Assembly (NCBI RefSeq): GCF_003583405.1
Contig: NZ_QXEC01000006.1
Location: 62,001 to 126,000, forward strand
Direction of reading: 5' to 3'
Source: Micromonospora radicis
GTDB taxonomy: Bacteria; Actinomycetota; Actinomycetes; Mycobacteriales; Micromonosporaceae
DNA length: 64,000 nt
Below the pieces are notes generated by a model. It did not search any database, was not told the origin of the DNA, and saw only the letters and a program-made list of their open reading frames with translations. Positions 29,151-38,111 of the stretch are shown here, piece by piece. Numbering within the stretch: position 1 is the stretch's first letter; the number at the start of each line of letters is the position of its first letter. Position numbers and translations under genes: made by a program.

Positions 29151-29180
29151 ATGAGCGAGCGAATCGAGCCGGTGTCATGA
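29151..29180 (+). CDS. Possible 9-residue leader ORF coupled to cysD
   Basis: ATG 29151 opens a nine-codon frame (MSERIEPVS) whose TGA (29178-29180) overlaps the cysD ATG as ATGA. GGAAAG lies upstream at a usable distance, while cysD itself has no ribosome site except inside this frame. It has no Cys codon, so it is not the Cys-rich attenuator type known for some sulfur genes. Translation is untested. Confidence 0.4.
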   Translation: MSERIEPVS

Positions 29181-30088
29181 CCGCACCGGCGGCGTACCAG
29201 GTGACCCACCTCGACGCGTTGGAAGCGGAGAGCATCTTCGTGATGCGTGAGGTCGTCGCCGAGATGGAACGACCGGTGCTGCTCTTCTCCGGCGGCAAGG
29301 ACTCGATCGTCATGCTCCGGTTGGCGCAGAAGGCGTTCGCTCCGGCGCACATCCCGTTCCCGGTGATGCACGTGGACACCGGCCACAACTTCCCCGAGGT
29401 GCTGGAGTACCGGGACCGGCGGGTCGCCGAGTTGGGCCTGCACCTGGTGGTGGCCAGCGTGCCGGAGGCATTGGCCAGCGGCCTGGTCCGGGAGTCGGCC
29501 GACGGGATGCGCAACCGGATCCAGACGCCGGTGCTGCTGGAGGCAGTGGAGAAGCACCGGTTCGACGCGCTCTTCGGTGGGGCCCGGCGGGACGAGGAGA
29601 AGGCCCGCGCCAAGGAGCGGATGTTCAGCTTCCGCGACGAGTTCGGCCAGTGGGATCCGAAGAACCAGCGGCCGGAGCTGTGGGCGCTCTACAACGGGCG
29701 GCACCATCCGGGCGAGTCGATCCGGGTCTTCCCGTTGTCCAACTGGACCGAGTTGGATGTCTGGCACTACATCGCCCGGGAGCGGATCGAGCTGCCGTCC
29801 ATCTACTACGCGCACGAGCGCGAGGTGGTCGAACGCGACGGGATGCTCTACGCGGTCAACGAGTTCCTGCCGGCTCGGGCGGGTGAGGAGCGGTTCAAGG
29901 CCCAGGTGCGGTACCGGACGGTGGGTGACGCCTCCTGCACGGCGGCGGTCCGTTCGGACGCGGACACGGTCGAGAAGGTCATCGAGGAGGTCGCCGCGAC
30001 CCGGATCACCGAGCGTGGGGCGACCCGGGGTGACGACCGGGTCAGCGAGGCTGCGATGGAGGACCGCAAGCGGGAGGGCTACTTCTGA
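29177..30088 (+). CDS. cysD: Sulfate adenylyltransferase subunit 2
   Basis: 303 residues. With CysN it converts sulfate and ATP to APS. The PP-loop FSGGKDSIVML is near residue 37, and the family stretch ARRDEEKARAKERMFSFRDEFGQWDPK near 135 is intact. FPLSNWTELDVWHYI and the Arg-rich end RKREGYF are typical for CysD. ATG 29177 is the family start. Its stop overlaps the cysN start by one base (TGATG), so the two subunits are translated together. Confidence 0.96.
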   Translation: MTAPAAYQVTHLDALEAESIFVMREVVAEMERPVLLFSGGKDSIVMLRLAQKAFAPAHIPFPVMHVDTGHNFPEVLEYRDRRVAELGLHLVVASVPEALASGLVRESADGMRNRIQTPVLLEAVEKHRFDALFGGARRDEEKARAKERMFSFRDEFGQWDPKNQRPELWALYNGRHHPGESIRVFPLSNWTELDVWHYIARERIELPSIYYAHEREVVERDGMLYAVNEFLPARAGEERFKAQVRYRTVGDASCTAAVRSDADTVEKVIEEVAATRITERGATRGDDRVSEAAMEDRKREGYF

Positions 30089-31419
30089 TGACCATCGAGA
30101 CGCTCGCGCCGGGTGGCGCCGAGGACGGGCGGCTGAGCGGCCCGGCGGGGCCGGAGGGCCGGCCGATGGATCTGCTCCGCTTCGCCACCGCGGGCAGCGT
30201 GGACGACGGCAAGTCGACGCTGATCGGTCGGCTGCTGTACGACACGAAGTCGCTCTTCACCGACCAGTTGGCCGCGGTGGAGGCGGTCAGTGCGGCTCGT
30301 GGTGACGAGTACACCAACCTGGCGTTGCTCACCGACGGCCTGCGGGCCGAGCGGGAGCAGGGCATCACCATCGACGTGGCGTACCGCTACTTCGCCACCC
30401 CGCGGCGCAAGTTCATCATCGCCGACACCCCGGGGCACATCCAGTACACCCGGAACATGGTCACCGGCGCCTCGACGGCCGATCTGGCGTTGATCCTGGT
30501 GGACGCCCGCAAGGGACTGGTCGAGCAGTCCCGCCGGCACGCGTTCCTGTGCTCCCTGTTGCGGGTGCCGCACCTGGTGCTCTGCGTCAACAAGATGGAT
30601 CTGGTCGACTACTCGCAGGAGGTCTTCGAGCAGATCGCCGACGAGTTCACCGCCTTCGCGGCGAAGCTCGACGTACCGGATCTGACCGTGGTGCCGATCT
30701 CCGCGTTGAAGGGCGACAACATCGTCACCCGGTCGGAGAACATGCCCTGGTACGAGGGGCCGGCGTTGCTGCACCACCTGGAGCGGGTGCACATCGCCAG
30801 CGACCGTAACCTGGTCGACGTCCGGTTCCCGGTGCAGTACGTCATCCGCCCCCAGTCGACCCGGGTCACCGACTACCGCGGCTACGCCGGTCAGGTGGCT
30901 TCCGGTGTGCTCAAGCCGGGGGACGAGGTGATGGTGCTGCCGTCCGGCTTCACCAGCCGGATCCACTCGGTGGAGACCGCCGACGGGCCGGTCGCGGAGG
31001 CGTTCCCGCCGATGTCGGTGACGGTACGCCTGACCGACGAGATCGACATCTCCCGGGGCGACCTGATCTGCCGGCCGAACAACGCACCGGCGGTGGCGCA
31101 GGACATCGAGGCGATGGTCTGCTGGATGGACGAGACCCGCCCGTTGCAGGTCGGCGGCAGGTACGCGATCAAGCACACCACCCGCGCGGCCCGGGCGATC
31201 GTCCGCGGACTGCACTACCGCCTGGACATCAACACGCTGCACCGCGACGAGTCCGCGGGCGAGCTGCGGCTCAACGAGATCGGCCGGGTCCGGCTGCGTA
31301 CCACGGTTCCGTTGCTGGCCGACGAGTACCGCCGCAACCGCACCACGGGTGGGTTCGTCATCATCGACGAGGCGACCAACCGTACGGTCGGCGCCGGCAT
31401 GATCGTCGAGGCCGCCTGA
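30088..31419 (+). CDS. cysN: Sulfate adenylyltransferase subunit 1 (GTPase)
   Basis: 443 residues, the GTPase subunit that drives APS formation. G1 is AGSVDDGKST (~residue 33), the GITIDVAYR switch I, DTPGH G3 (~113) and NKMD G4 (~170) are all present, followed by two beta-barrel domains as in EF-Tu. There is no fused APS kinase (CysC) domain, in contrast to the longer CysNC proteins. A perfect hairpin terminator lies 15 bp beyond the stop. Confidence 0.96.
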   Translation: MTIETLAPGGAEDGRLSGPAGPEGRPMDLLRFATAGSVDDGKSTLIGRLLYDTKSLFTDQLAAVEAVSAARGDEYTNLALLTDGLRAEREQGITIDVAYRYFATPRRKFIIADTPGHIQYTRNMVTGASTADLALILVDARKGLVEQSRRHAFLCSLLRVPHLVLCVNKMDLVDYSQEVFEQIADEFTAFAAKLDVPDLTVVPISALKGDNIVTRSENMPWYEGPALLHHLERVHIASDRNLVDVRFPVQYVIRPQSTRVTDYRGYAGQVASGVLKPGDEVMVLPSGFTSRIHSVETADGPVAEAFPPMSVTVRLTDEIDISRGDLICRPNNAPAVAQDIEAMVCWMDETRPLQVGGRYAIKHTTRAARAIVRGLHYRLDINTLHRDESAGELRLNEIGRVRLRTTVPLLADEYRRNRTTGGFVIIDEATNRTVGAGMIVEAA

Positions 31420-31433
31420 CTGCTCCCGCCACA

Positions 31434-31466
31434 CCGAGCCCCGGTCGGCTGCCGACCGGGGCTCGG
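31434..31466 (+). terminator. Terminator after cysDN
   Basis: Perfect 15-bp stem, CCGAGCCCCGGTCGG (31434-31448) with CCGACCGGGGCTCGG (31452-31466), three-base loop CTG. It lies between convergent cysN and galK and may serve both. Confidence 0.85.
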
Positions 31467-31607
31467 CCTGTCGTGGCGTGACTTCCCCGTTCGGCGAGGG
31501 GAGGTGTGTCTCCTACCCGCGGAGACGGCTACCTTCCGCACCAGCCGGTCCAGCGGCGCGCCCAGCGGCGGCGGCAGGGGCGGGCGGGTGAGGGATGGTG
31601 GCGGTCG

Positions 31608-32777
31608 TCAGTCGAGGCGGGTGGCGCCGTCGGCGGGGGTGACGGTGGTGTGGGTGGGTGCGGTGAAGCCGCGTTCGGCGTACGCCGCGGTGACGGCGGC
31701 GGCCACCTGGTCGGACCGGTCCGTCTCGACCAGGGCCAGTACGCAGCCGCCGAAGCCGCCGCCGGTCATCCGGGCGCCGAGCGCCCCGGCGGCGAGTGCC
31801 GCCTCGACGGCGGTGTCCACCTCGGGGACGGTGATGGCGAAGTCGTCGCGCATGGAGGCGTGGGAGGCGGTGAGCAGCGGCCCGATCTGGCGGGCCCGGC
31901 CGGCGCGCAGCAGGGTCACGGTGTCCAGCACGCGCTGGTTCTCGGTCACCACGTGCCGGACCCGGCGGCGGGTCTCGTCGTCGGGCAGCCGGGCCAGCGT
32001 GTCGTCCAGGTGCTCGGTCGGTACGTCGCGCAGCGCGGGTACGTCGAGCAGGGCCGCTGCCTTCTCGCAGCTGGCACGGCGGGAGGCGTACTCGCCGTCG
32101 GCGTGCCGGTGCGGGGCACGGCTGTCGACCACCAACACGGCGAGGCCGGCGTCGTCCAGGTCGAACGGGATGTGCTCGACCCGCTCGGTGCGGCAGTCGA
32201 GGAAGAGGGCGTGGCCGGCACGGCAGCGGACGGCGGCCGACTGGTCCATGATGCCGGTGGGGGCGCCCACGTAGTGGTTCTCGGCCCGCTGGGCCAGCCG
32301 GGGCTGGTGTTCGGCGGGCAGGTCGAGCCCGCCGAGGTCGACTAGGGCGGCGAGCACGGCGGCCTCCAGCGCGGCCGAGGAGGAGAGCCCGGCGCCGAGC
32401 GGGACGTCGGAGGTGATCGCCAGCCGGGCGCCGGTGACCCGGTGACCCGCCTCGCGCAGCGACCACACCACCCCGGCCACGTACCCGGCCCAGCCGCCGA
32501 CCCGGCCCGGGTCGGCGATCTCGTCGGCGCCGAAGTCCACCGTCTCGCCGGTCAGCTCGGACCAGACCGTCCAGTGCTCGCCGGGGCGGGGTGCGGCGGC
32601 GGCGACGGTGCGCAGCGGCAGCGCGAACGGCAGCACGAAGCCGTCGTTGTAGTCGGTGTGTTCGCCGATCAGGTTGACCCGGCCGGGCGCCGCCCAGCGG
32701 CCGGCGGGTGGTTGGCCGTACACCTGCCGGAAGCCGGTGGCGGCGCGGTCGGAGACCGCGCGGGACTGGCCGGTCAC
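31608..32777 (-). CDS. galK: Galactokinase
   Basis: 389 residues of the GHMP kinase family. The galactokinase signature GRVNLIGEHTDYNDG is near residue 31, the phosphate loop PLGAGLSSSAALE near 125 and motif three GARMTGGGFGGCVLAL near 340. It phosphorylates galactose at C1. Its ATG overlaps the galE stop by four bases on the minus strand, giving a galE-galK operon. No galT (uridylyltransferase) is adjacent. Confidence 0.95.
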   Translation of the reverse strand: MTGQSRAVSDRAATGFRQVYGQPPAGRWAAPGRVNLIGEHTDYNDGFVLPFALPLRTVAAAAPRPGEHWTVWSELTGETVDFGADEIADPGRVGGWAGYVAGVVWSLREAGHRVTGARLAITSDVPLGAGLSSSAALEAAVLAALVDLGGLDLPAEHQPRLAQRAENHYVGAPTGIMDQSAAVRCRAGHALFLDCRTERVEHIPFDLDDAGLAVLVVDSRAPHRHADGEYASRRASCEKAAALLDVPALRDVPTEHLDDTLARLPDDETRRRVRHVVTENQRVLDTVTLLRAGRARQIGPLLTASHASMRDDFAITVPEVDTAVEAALAAGALGARMTGGGFGGCVLALVETDRSDQVAAAVTAAYAERGFTAPTHTTVTPADGATRLD

Positions 32778-33757
32778 GGCCGCCCCAGCCGGTGGGTGCG
32801 GTAGAACGACCAGGCGTCGGCGACGATGGCGTGCAGGGTGGGCTTGCGGGGTTCCCAGCCCAGATCGGCGCGGGCCAGCGCGGCGGAGGCGACCAGTTCG
32901 GCCGGGTCGCCCTCGCGGCGGGGCGCCACCTCGACCGGTACCGGGTGGCCGGTGACCTCGCGGACCACGTCGACGACCTGCCGGTTGGTGAAGCCGTTGC
33001 CGTTGCCGAGGTTGTAGACGCGGTGCTGGGCGGCGGTGGCCGCGTCGAGGGCGAGCAGGTGGGCGCGGGCCAGGTCGGCGACGTGGATGTAGTCGCGTAC
33101 GCAGGTGCCGTCGGGGGTGGGGTAGTCGTCGCCGAAGAGCTGCAACTTGTCCCGCTGGTCGGCGGCGACTTCGAGGGCGATGGGGATGAGGTGGGTCTCC
33201 GGGTCGTGCCGTTCGCCGAGGGCGGTGTCGCCGTGCAGGTACGCCCCGGCCACGTTGAAGTAGCGCAGCGAGACGGCGGCCAGGCCGTGCCCGACCGCCT
33301 CGGAGGTGAGCGCCATGTCGACGGCGAGCTTCGTCGCCCCGTACGTGTTGGTGGGGGCCTGCACGGCGGTCTCGGGGATGGGCAGCTCGACCGGGTTGCC
33401 GTAGACGGCGGCGGTGGAGGAGAACACCATCCGGGGTACGCCGGCCGCGCGGACGGCGTCGATCAGCGCCAGCGACCCGACGGTGTTGGTGTGCCAGTAC
33501 TTCTCCGGTGCGGTCATCGACTCACCGGCGGCGATCAGGGCGGCGAAGTGCAGTACGCCGTCGAAACCGGCCTGCGGGGTGAGCACCCGGGCGGCGTCGT
33601 GGATGCTCGCGGCCACGTGGGTCGCCTCGGGGGCCAGCGCTTCCCGGTGCCCGGTGCGCAGGTCGTCCAGGACGACCACCTCGTGCCCGGCGTCCAACAA
33701 CATCCGGGTCACCACGCTGCCGATGAAGCCGGCGCCGCCGGTGACGAGCAGTTTCAC
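32774..33757 (-). CDS. galE: UDP-glucose 4-epimerase
   Basis: 327 residues, an extended short-chain dehydrogenase. The NAD loop GGAGFIGSVVTRML is at residues 7-20. The catalytic pair is seen as SSTAAVYG and YGATKLAVD, with Tyr and Lys of the YxxxK motif. It interconverts UDP-glucose and UDP-galactose. First gene of galE-galK; divergent from the CorC-like gene. Confidence 0.95.
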   Translation of the reverse strand: MKLLVTGGAGFIGSVVTRMLLDAGHEVVVLDDLRTGHREALAPEATHVAASIHDAARVLTPQAGFDGVLHFAALIAAGESMTAPEKYWHTNTVGSLALIDAVRAAGVPRMVFSSTAAVYGNPVELPIPETAVQAPTNTYGATKLAVDMALTSEAVGHGLAAVSLRYFNVAGAYLHGDTALGERHDPETHLIPIALEVAADQRDKLQLFGDDYPTPDGTCVRDYIHVADLARAHLLALDAATAAQHRVYNLGNGNGFTNRQVVDVVREVTGHPVPVEVAPRREGDPAELVASAALARADLGWEPRKPTLHAIVADAWSFYRTHRLGRP

Positions 33758-33843
33758 ATCGGTCTCCTTCTACCGGTCCCGCTGACGTCGTGCCGTGTGT
33801 CGGGTCTCACCCTACGGTGGGTCCGCTGGCTACCATCACTGTC

Positions 33844-34812
33844 ATGCGGGCAGCGCGTCGGCGCGGATCCCGGCGGCGTGGGTCGGTGCGGTCCCGCCGC
33901 GAGCCAGGGCGGCTGGCCCGAGCCGTGGCCCGGGTGGTGGTCCGGGCGGCTGACGGCGCGTCGCGGCTGGTCACCGGGCTGCTCGGGGCGGGGCCGGCGG
34001 CGGGACGGGAGCGGATCAGCGAGGCGGAGCTGCGCAGCCTGGTCGCCGCGAACACGGTGCTGGATCCGGTGGGTCGTCGCATCATCGACGAGGTGCTGGT
34101 GGCCGGGGTCAGCCTGGTCCGCGAGGTGATGATGCCCCGTACCGAGGTGGTCTTCCTCTCCGCGGCGTTGACCCTGGCCGAGGCGGAGCCGCTGGTGCGG
34201 GCCGGTACCCACACCCGCTATCCGGTGGTCGACGGCACCCACGACGACGTGGTCGGCGTCGTGCACCTGCGGGACGTCCTGCTCGGCCCGGACCGGGACC
34301 GGAGCACCACCGTCGGCCAGCTCTGCCGTGAGGTGAAGCGGCTGCCGGCGAGTAAGCGGGTGCTCGCCGCGTTGACCGAGATGCGCCGGGAGGGCCATCA
34401 CCTGGCGGTGGTGGTGGACGAGTACGGCGGTACGGCCGGCATCGTCACCTGTGAGGATCTGATCGAGGAACTGGTCGGTGAGATCCACGACGGGTACGCC
34501 GACGACCCCGAGCCGGGGCTGCCGACGGTGGTGGACGGCCGGCTCAACCTCGCCGACTTCGCCGAGCGCACCGGAGTGGTGCTGCCCGTCGGGCCGTACG
34601 AGACGGTGGGTGGGTTCGTGATGGCCGCGTTGGGTCGGCTGCCGGCGCCGGGTGACGAGATCGGGGTGCCCGAGCCCTCCGGGACGCCCGGTTGGGCGCT
34701 GCGGGTGTTGAGCCTGGAGGGACGGCGGGTGGCCCGACTCGCGGTCACCGCCGTCCGCCTGCCGGAACAGCGCCGTACGACCGACCGGGCCCGACCCGCC
34801 GGCCCGTCATGA
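33844..34812 (+). CDS. CorC/HlyC-type CBS-domain protein without membrane domain
   Basis: 322 residues. A very basic N-terminal ~50 residues (Arg-rich) is followed by a CorC-type region (ISEAELRSLVAAN...LVREVMMPRTEVVFL), two CBS motifs (residues ~100-215, with VVDEYGGTAGIVTCEDLIEELVGEI) and a C-terminal CorC_HlyC domain (~residues 235-305). The usual four-helix DUF21 membrane domain of the longer homologues is missing; only modest hydrophobicity is seen at the N-terminus. Related proteins are linked to magnesium and cobalt homeostasis. The start is uncertain: ATG 33844 is chosen because earlier codons run into the galE control region. Confidence 0.82.
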   Translation: MRAARRRGSRRRGSVRSRREPGRLARAVARVVVRAADGASRLVTGLLGAGPAAGRERISEAELRSLVAANTVLDPVGRRIIDEVLVAGVSLVREVMMPRTEVVFLSAALTLAEAEPLVRAGTHTRYPVVDGTHDDVVGVVHLRDVLLGPDRDRSTTVGQLCREVKRLPASKRVLAALTEMRREGHHLAVVVDEYGGTAGIVTCEDLIEELVGEIHDGYADDPEPGLPTVVDGRLNLADFAERTGVVLPVGPYETVGGFVMAALGRLPAPGDEIGVPEPSGTPGWALRVLSLEGRRVARLAVTAVRLPEQRRTTDRARPAGPS

Positions 34813-35871
<1,059 letters not shown>

Positions 35872-35931
35872 CCGACCGCGGCGAGCGTGGGCGGTCCGGA
35901 CAGGTCGGTGGCCGAAGGAGTGGCGCGGAGC

Positions 35932-36474
35932 GTGGACCACGGGAACGGGGCGCCGACCGGCGACGCCGTCCAGATCGGCATCGCGGTGGACATCCCCGAG
36001 CCGTGGGGTGGCGCGTTGACCCGGCGGCGGCTGGAGGCGGGCGACCCGAACACGGTCCCGGCGCACGTGACCCTGCTCGGGCCGACCGAGATCCCGGTGT
36101 CCGCGTTGCCCGCGGTGGAGCGGCACCTCGCCCGGGTCGCCGCCGCCCACCTGCCGTTCACCCTGCACCTGCGGGGGACCGGGACGTTCCGGCCGGTGAC
36201 CCAGGTGGTCTTCGTCGCGGTCGCCGCCGGGATCAGCGAGTGCGAGCTGCTGGCCGCCGCCATCAACGCCGCCCCACAGCTGCGCCGGGAGTTGCGTTTC
36301 CCGTACCACCCGCATGTCACGGTGGCGCAGGACGTCGCCCCCGAGGCGCTGGACAAGGCGTACGAGGACCTGGCCGACTTCTCCGCGATGTTCGAGGTGG
36401 AGGCGTTCACCCTCTTCTCGCACAGCGGACAGACGCGATGGCAGCCGCGCCGGGACTTCCGGCTGGGTGGCTGA
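35932..36474 (+). CDS. 2'-5' RNA ligase/2H phosphoesterase family protein
   Basis: About 180 residues. The two HxT motifs that define the 2H superfamily are visible: AHVTLLGP near residue 45 and PHVTVAQD near 128. These proteins are cyclic phosphodiesterases or RNA ligases acting on 2',3'-cyclic or 2'-5' bonds; the bacterial role is mostly unclear. GTG 35932 is chosen with AAGGAG 11 bases before; GTG 35920 and a longer form from 35887 are possible. It follows trpS by 60 bp and precedes the YihY gene, a plausible transcription unit. Confidence 0.8.
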   Translation: MDHGNGAPTGDAVQIGIAVDIPEPWGGALTRRRLEAGDPNTVPAHVTLLGPTEIPVSALPAVERHLARVAAAHLPFTLHLRGTGTFRPVTQVVFVAVAAGISECELLAAAINAAPQLRRELRFPYHPHVTVAQDVAPEALDKAYEDLADFSAMFEVEAFTLFSHSGQTRWQPRRDFRLGG

Positions 36475-36528
36475 CCGGCGTACCGGGCCGACCGGGCGCG
36501 GCCACGAGGAAACGGCGAGGATGACCGG

Positions 36529-37452
36529 GTGAACGTTCTGGGGCGGGTCGAGGCGGCCGTCGACCGCTGGTTGGGTGCCGCCCGTCGCCGCTGGCCGGCG
36601 TTCGACCATCTCTGGCGGGCCGGGGTCCGCTACACAGAACTGCAGGGCGGCCGGTTGGCCGCGGCGATCGCCTACTACGGCTTCTTCGCGGTCTTCGCGC
36701 TGGCCCTGGTGGCGTACGCGGCCTTCGGCGCGATCCTGGACGAGAACGACGAGGTGCGGGCGGCGGCGGAGGAGTTCCTCCGGGAGAACCTGCCGTTCCT
36801 CGATCCGGCGCAGGTCGCCGAGAGCAGCGGCACGGTCGGTGTGGTCGGTCTGCTCATCCTGGTGTTGACCGGGATCGGGTGGGTGGAGGCGATCCGGTCG
36901 TCCCAGCGGCTGATCCACGGCCTCGACCAGCATCCCGGCAACCTGGTCGTCCGGCGGCTGGTCGACCTCGGTGTGCTGCTCGTGGTCTTCGTGCTGCTCG
37001 GCGCCTCGGTGGCGGCGGTCGACGCGTTGGAGTCGCTGCTGCGTTTCCTGCTGCGCAGCACCGGTTCGGTCGGACTGACCACGATAAGTGCCGTGCTCAG
37101 CGTGCTGGTCAACGCGGTCGTGGCCACCCTGCTGCTGGTGGTGGTGTCCCGGGTACGGATGAGTCGGGCCCGGCTGCGGCCGGTGGTGGTGCTGGTGGCG
37201 GTCGGTATCACCCTGCTCAACACGGTCGGCCGGTTCTGGGTGGGGCGGGTCGAGCACAATCCGGCGTACACGGTGGTGGCCACCGCCGTGGGACTGCTGG
37301 TCTACCTGTACCTGCTCAACCAGTTGGTGCTCTTCGGTGCGGCGTTGGCCGCGACCAGCCGGCGCGGGCAGGTGGTGGACCTGGCCAGTGGGCGCCGGCC
37401 CGTCGACGCCGAGTTGGACATCGATCCGGGCGCCCCCGGCGGGGCGGGCTGA
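36529..37452 (+). CDS. YihY/BrkB-family inner membrane protein
   Basis: 307 residues with about six hydrophobic segments: residues ~45-68, 105-125 (VGVVGLLILVLTGIGWVEAI), 140-165, 190-215, 222-240 and 250-275. The AAAIAYYGFFAVF start of the first helix is a family hallmark. Once annotated as ribonuclease BN, the family has no settled function. GTG 36529 begins 54 bp after the phosphoesterase. In mycobacteria a yhjD-like homologue lies near trpS. Confidence 0.87.
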   Translation: MNVLGRVEAAVDRWLGAARRRWPAFDHLWRAGVRYTELQGGRLAAAIAYYGFFAVFALALVAYAAFGAILDENDEVRAAAEEFLRENLPFLDPAQVAESSGTVGVVGLLILVLTGIGWVEAIRSSQRLIHGLDQHPGNLVVRRLVDLGVLLVVFVLLGASVAAVDALESLLRFLLRSTGSVGLTTISAVLSVLVNAVVATLLLVVVSRVRMSRARLRPVVVLVAVGITLLNTVGRFWVGRVEHNPAYTVVATAVGLLVYLYLLNQLVLFGAALAATSRRGQVVDLASGRRPVDAELDIDPGAPGGAG

Positions 37453-37510
37453 CCGGCGGTGATGTGCCGAACCGGCCGCGACGTGGCCGGGCGGCGACGA
37501 TGATGGGTCC

Positions 37511-37948
37511 GTGGGCGCACTCGTGACGTTGGACCTGCCGGACGACTCGCCGCTGCTCGACCTGCCGTGGATCATCACGTTCGGCCCGCTCGCCGCCGAC
37601 GACGAGTGGGAACCGGTGGTCTGCGGCCCGTACGAGCGGCCGCACGCGTTGGCGTTGGCCGAGGCGGTGGTTGCCGACGAGCAGCTGATGGCCGTGGTCG
37701 AGCCGTTGGTGCCGGCGGTCTCGGTGGAGCAGATCCGTGGTGAGATCGCCGCCGCGCAACTCGCCGCGGCGGACGAGACCGTCCAGGAGGAGCGGGCCGA
37801 CCTGTACGGCGACTTCGAGGACATCATCGACGAGCAGGAGCTGGAGGCGGCCGAGCACGATCGCGCCACCGGCCCGTTGCCGGTGCCGGAGGTGGCCGAG
37901 CTGCGTGCGGGTTTCGCCCGGATCGCGGCGCAGCTGGCCGGCGGCTGA
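37511..37948 (+). CDS. Small acidic protein of unknown function
   Basis: 145 residues from GTG 37511. The N-terminal half (PLLDLPWIITFGPLAADDEWEPVVCGPYERPHALALAEAV) suggests a small alpha/beta fold; the second half is helical, rich in Glu, Ala and Asp, and may form a coiled coil (about residues 85-140). No known motif. It follows the YihY gene by 58 bp. The next gene, at 38112, is convergent; the interval holds only GC-rich sequence. Confidence 0.7.
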   Translation: MGALVTLDLPDDSPLLDLPWIITFGPLAADDEWEPVVCGPYERPHALALAEAVVADEQLMAVVEPLVPAVSVEQIRGEIAAAQLAAADETVQEERADLYGDFEDIIDEQELEAAEHDRATGPLPVPEVAELRAGFARIAAQLAGG

Positions 37949-38111
37949 GCCTCGCGGCGACCAGCTGCGTCGGGGTCCGGTGGTGCGGTTTCGTCCGTTC
38001 CGCCGTAACGAAGTCGACCTCTACCACCCCTCACCACAAGGGGTCGTCAGCCCCAGTCGCCCGGCGGCGCGGAGCACGCCGAGCGACCAGGTTGAGGACG
38101 GGCTTACCCGT

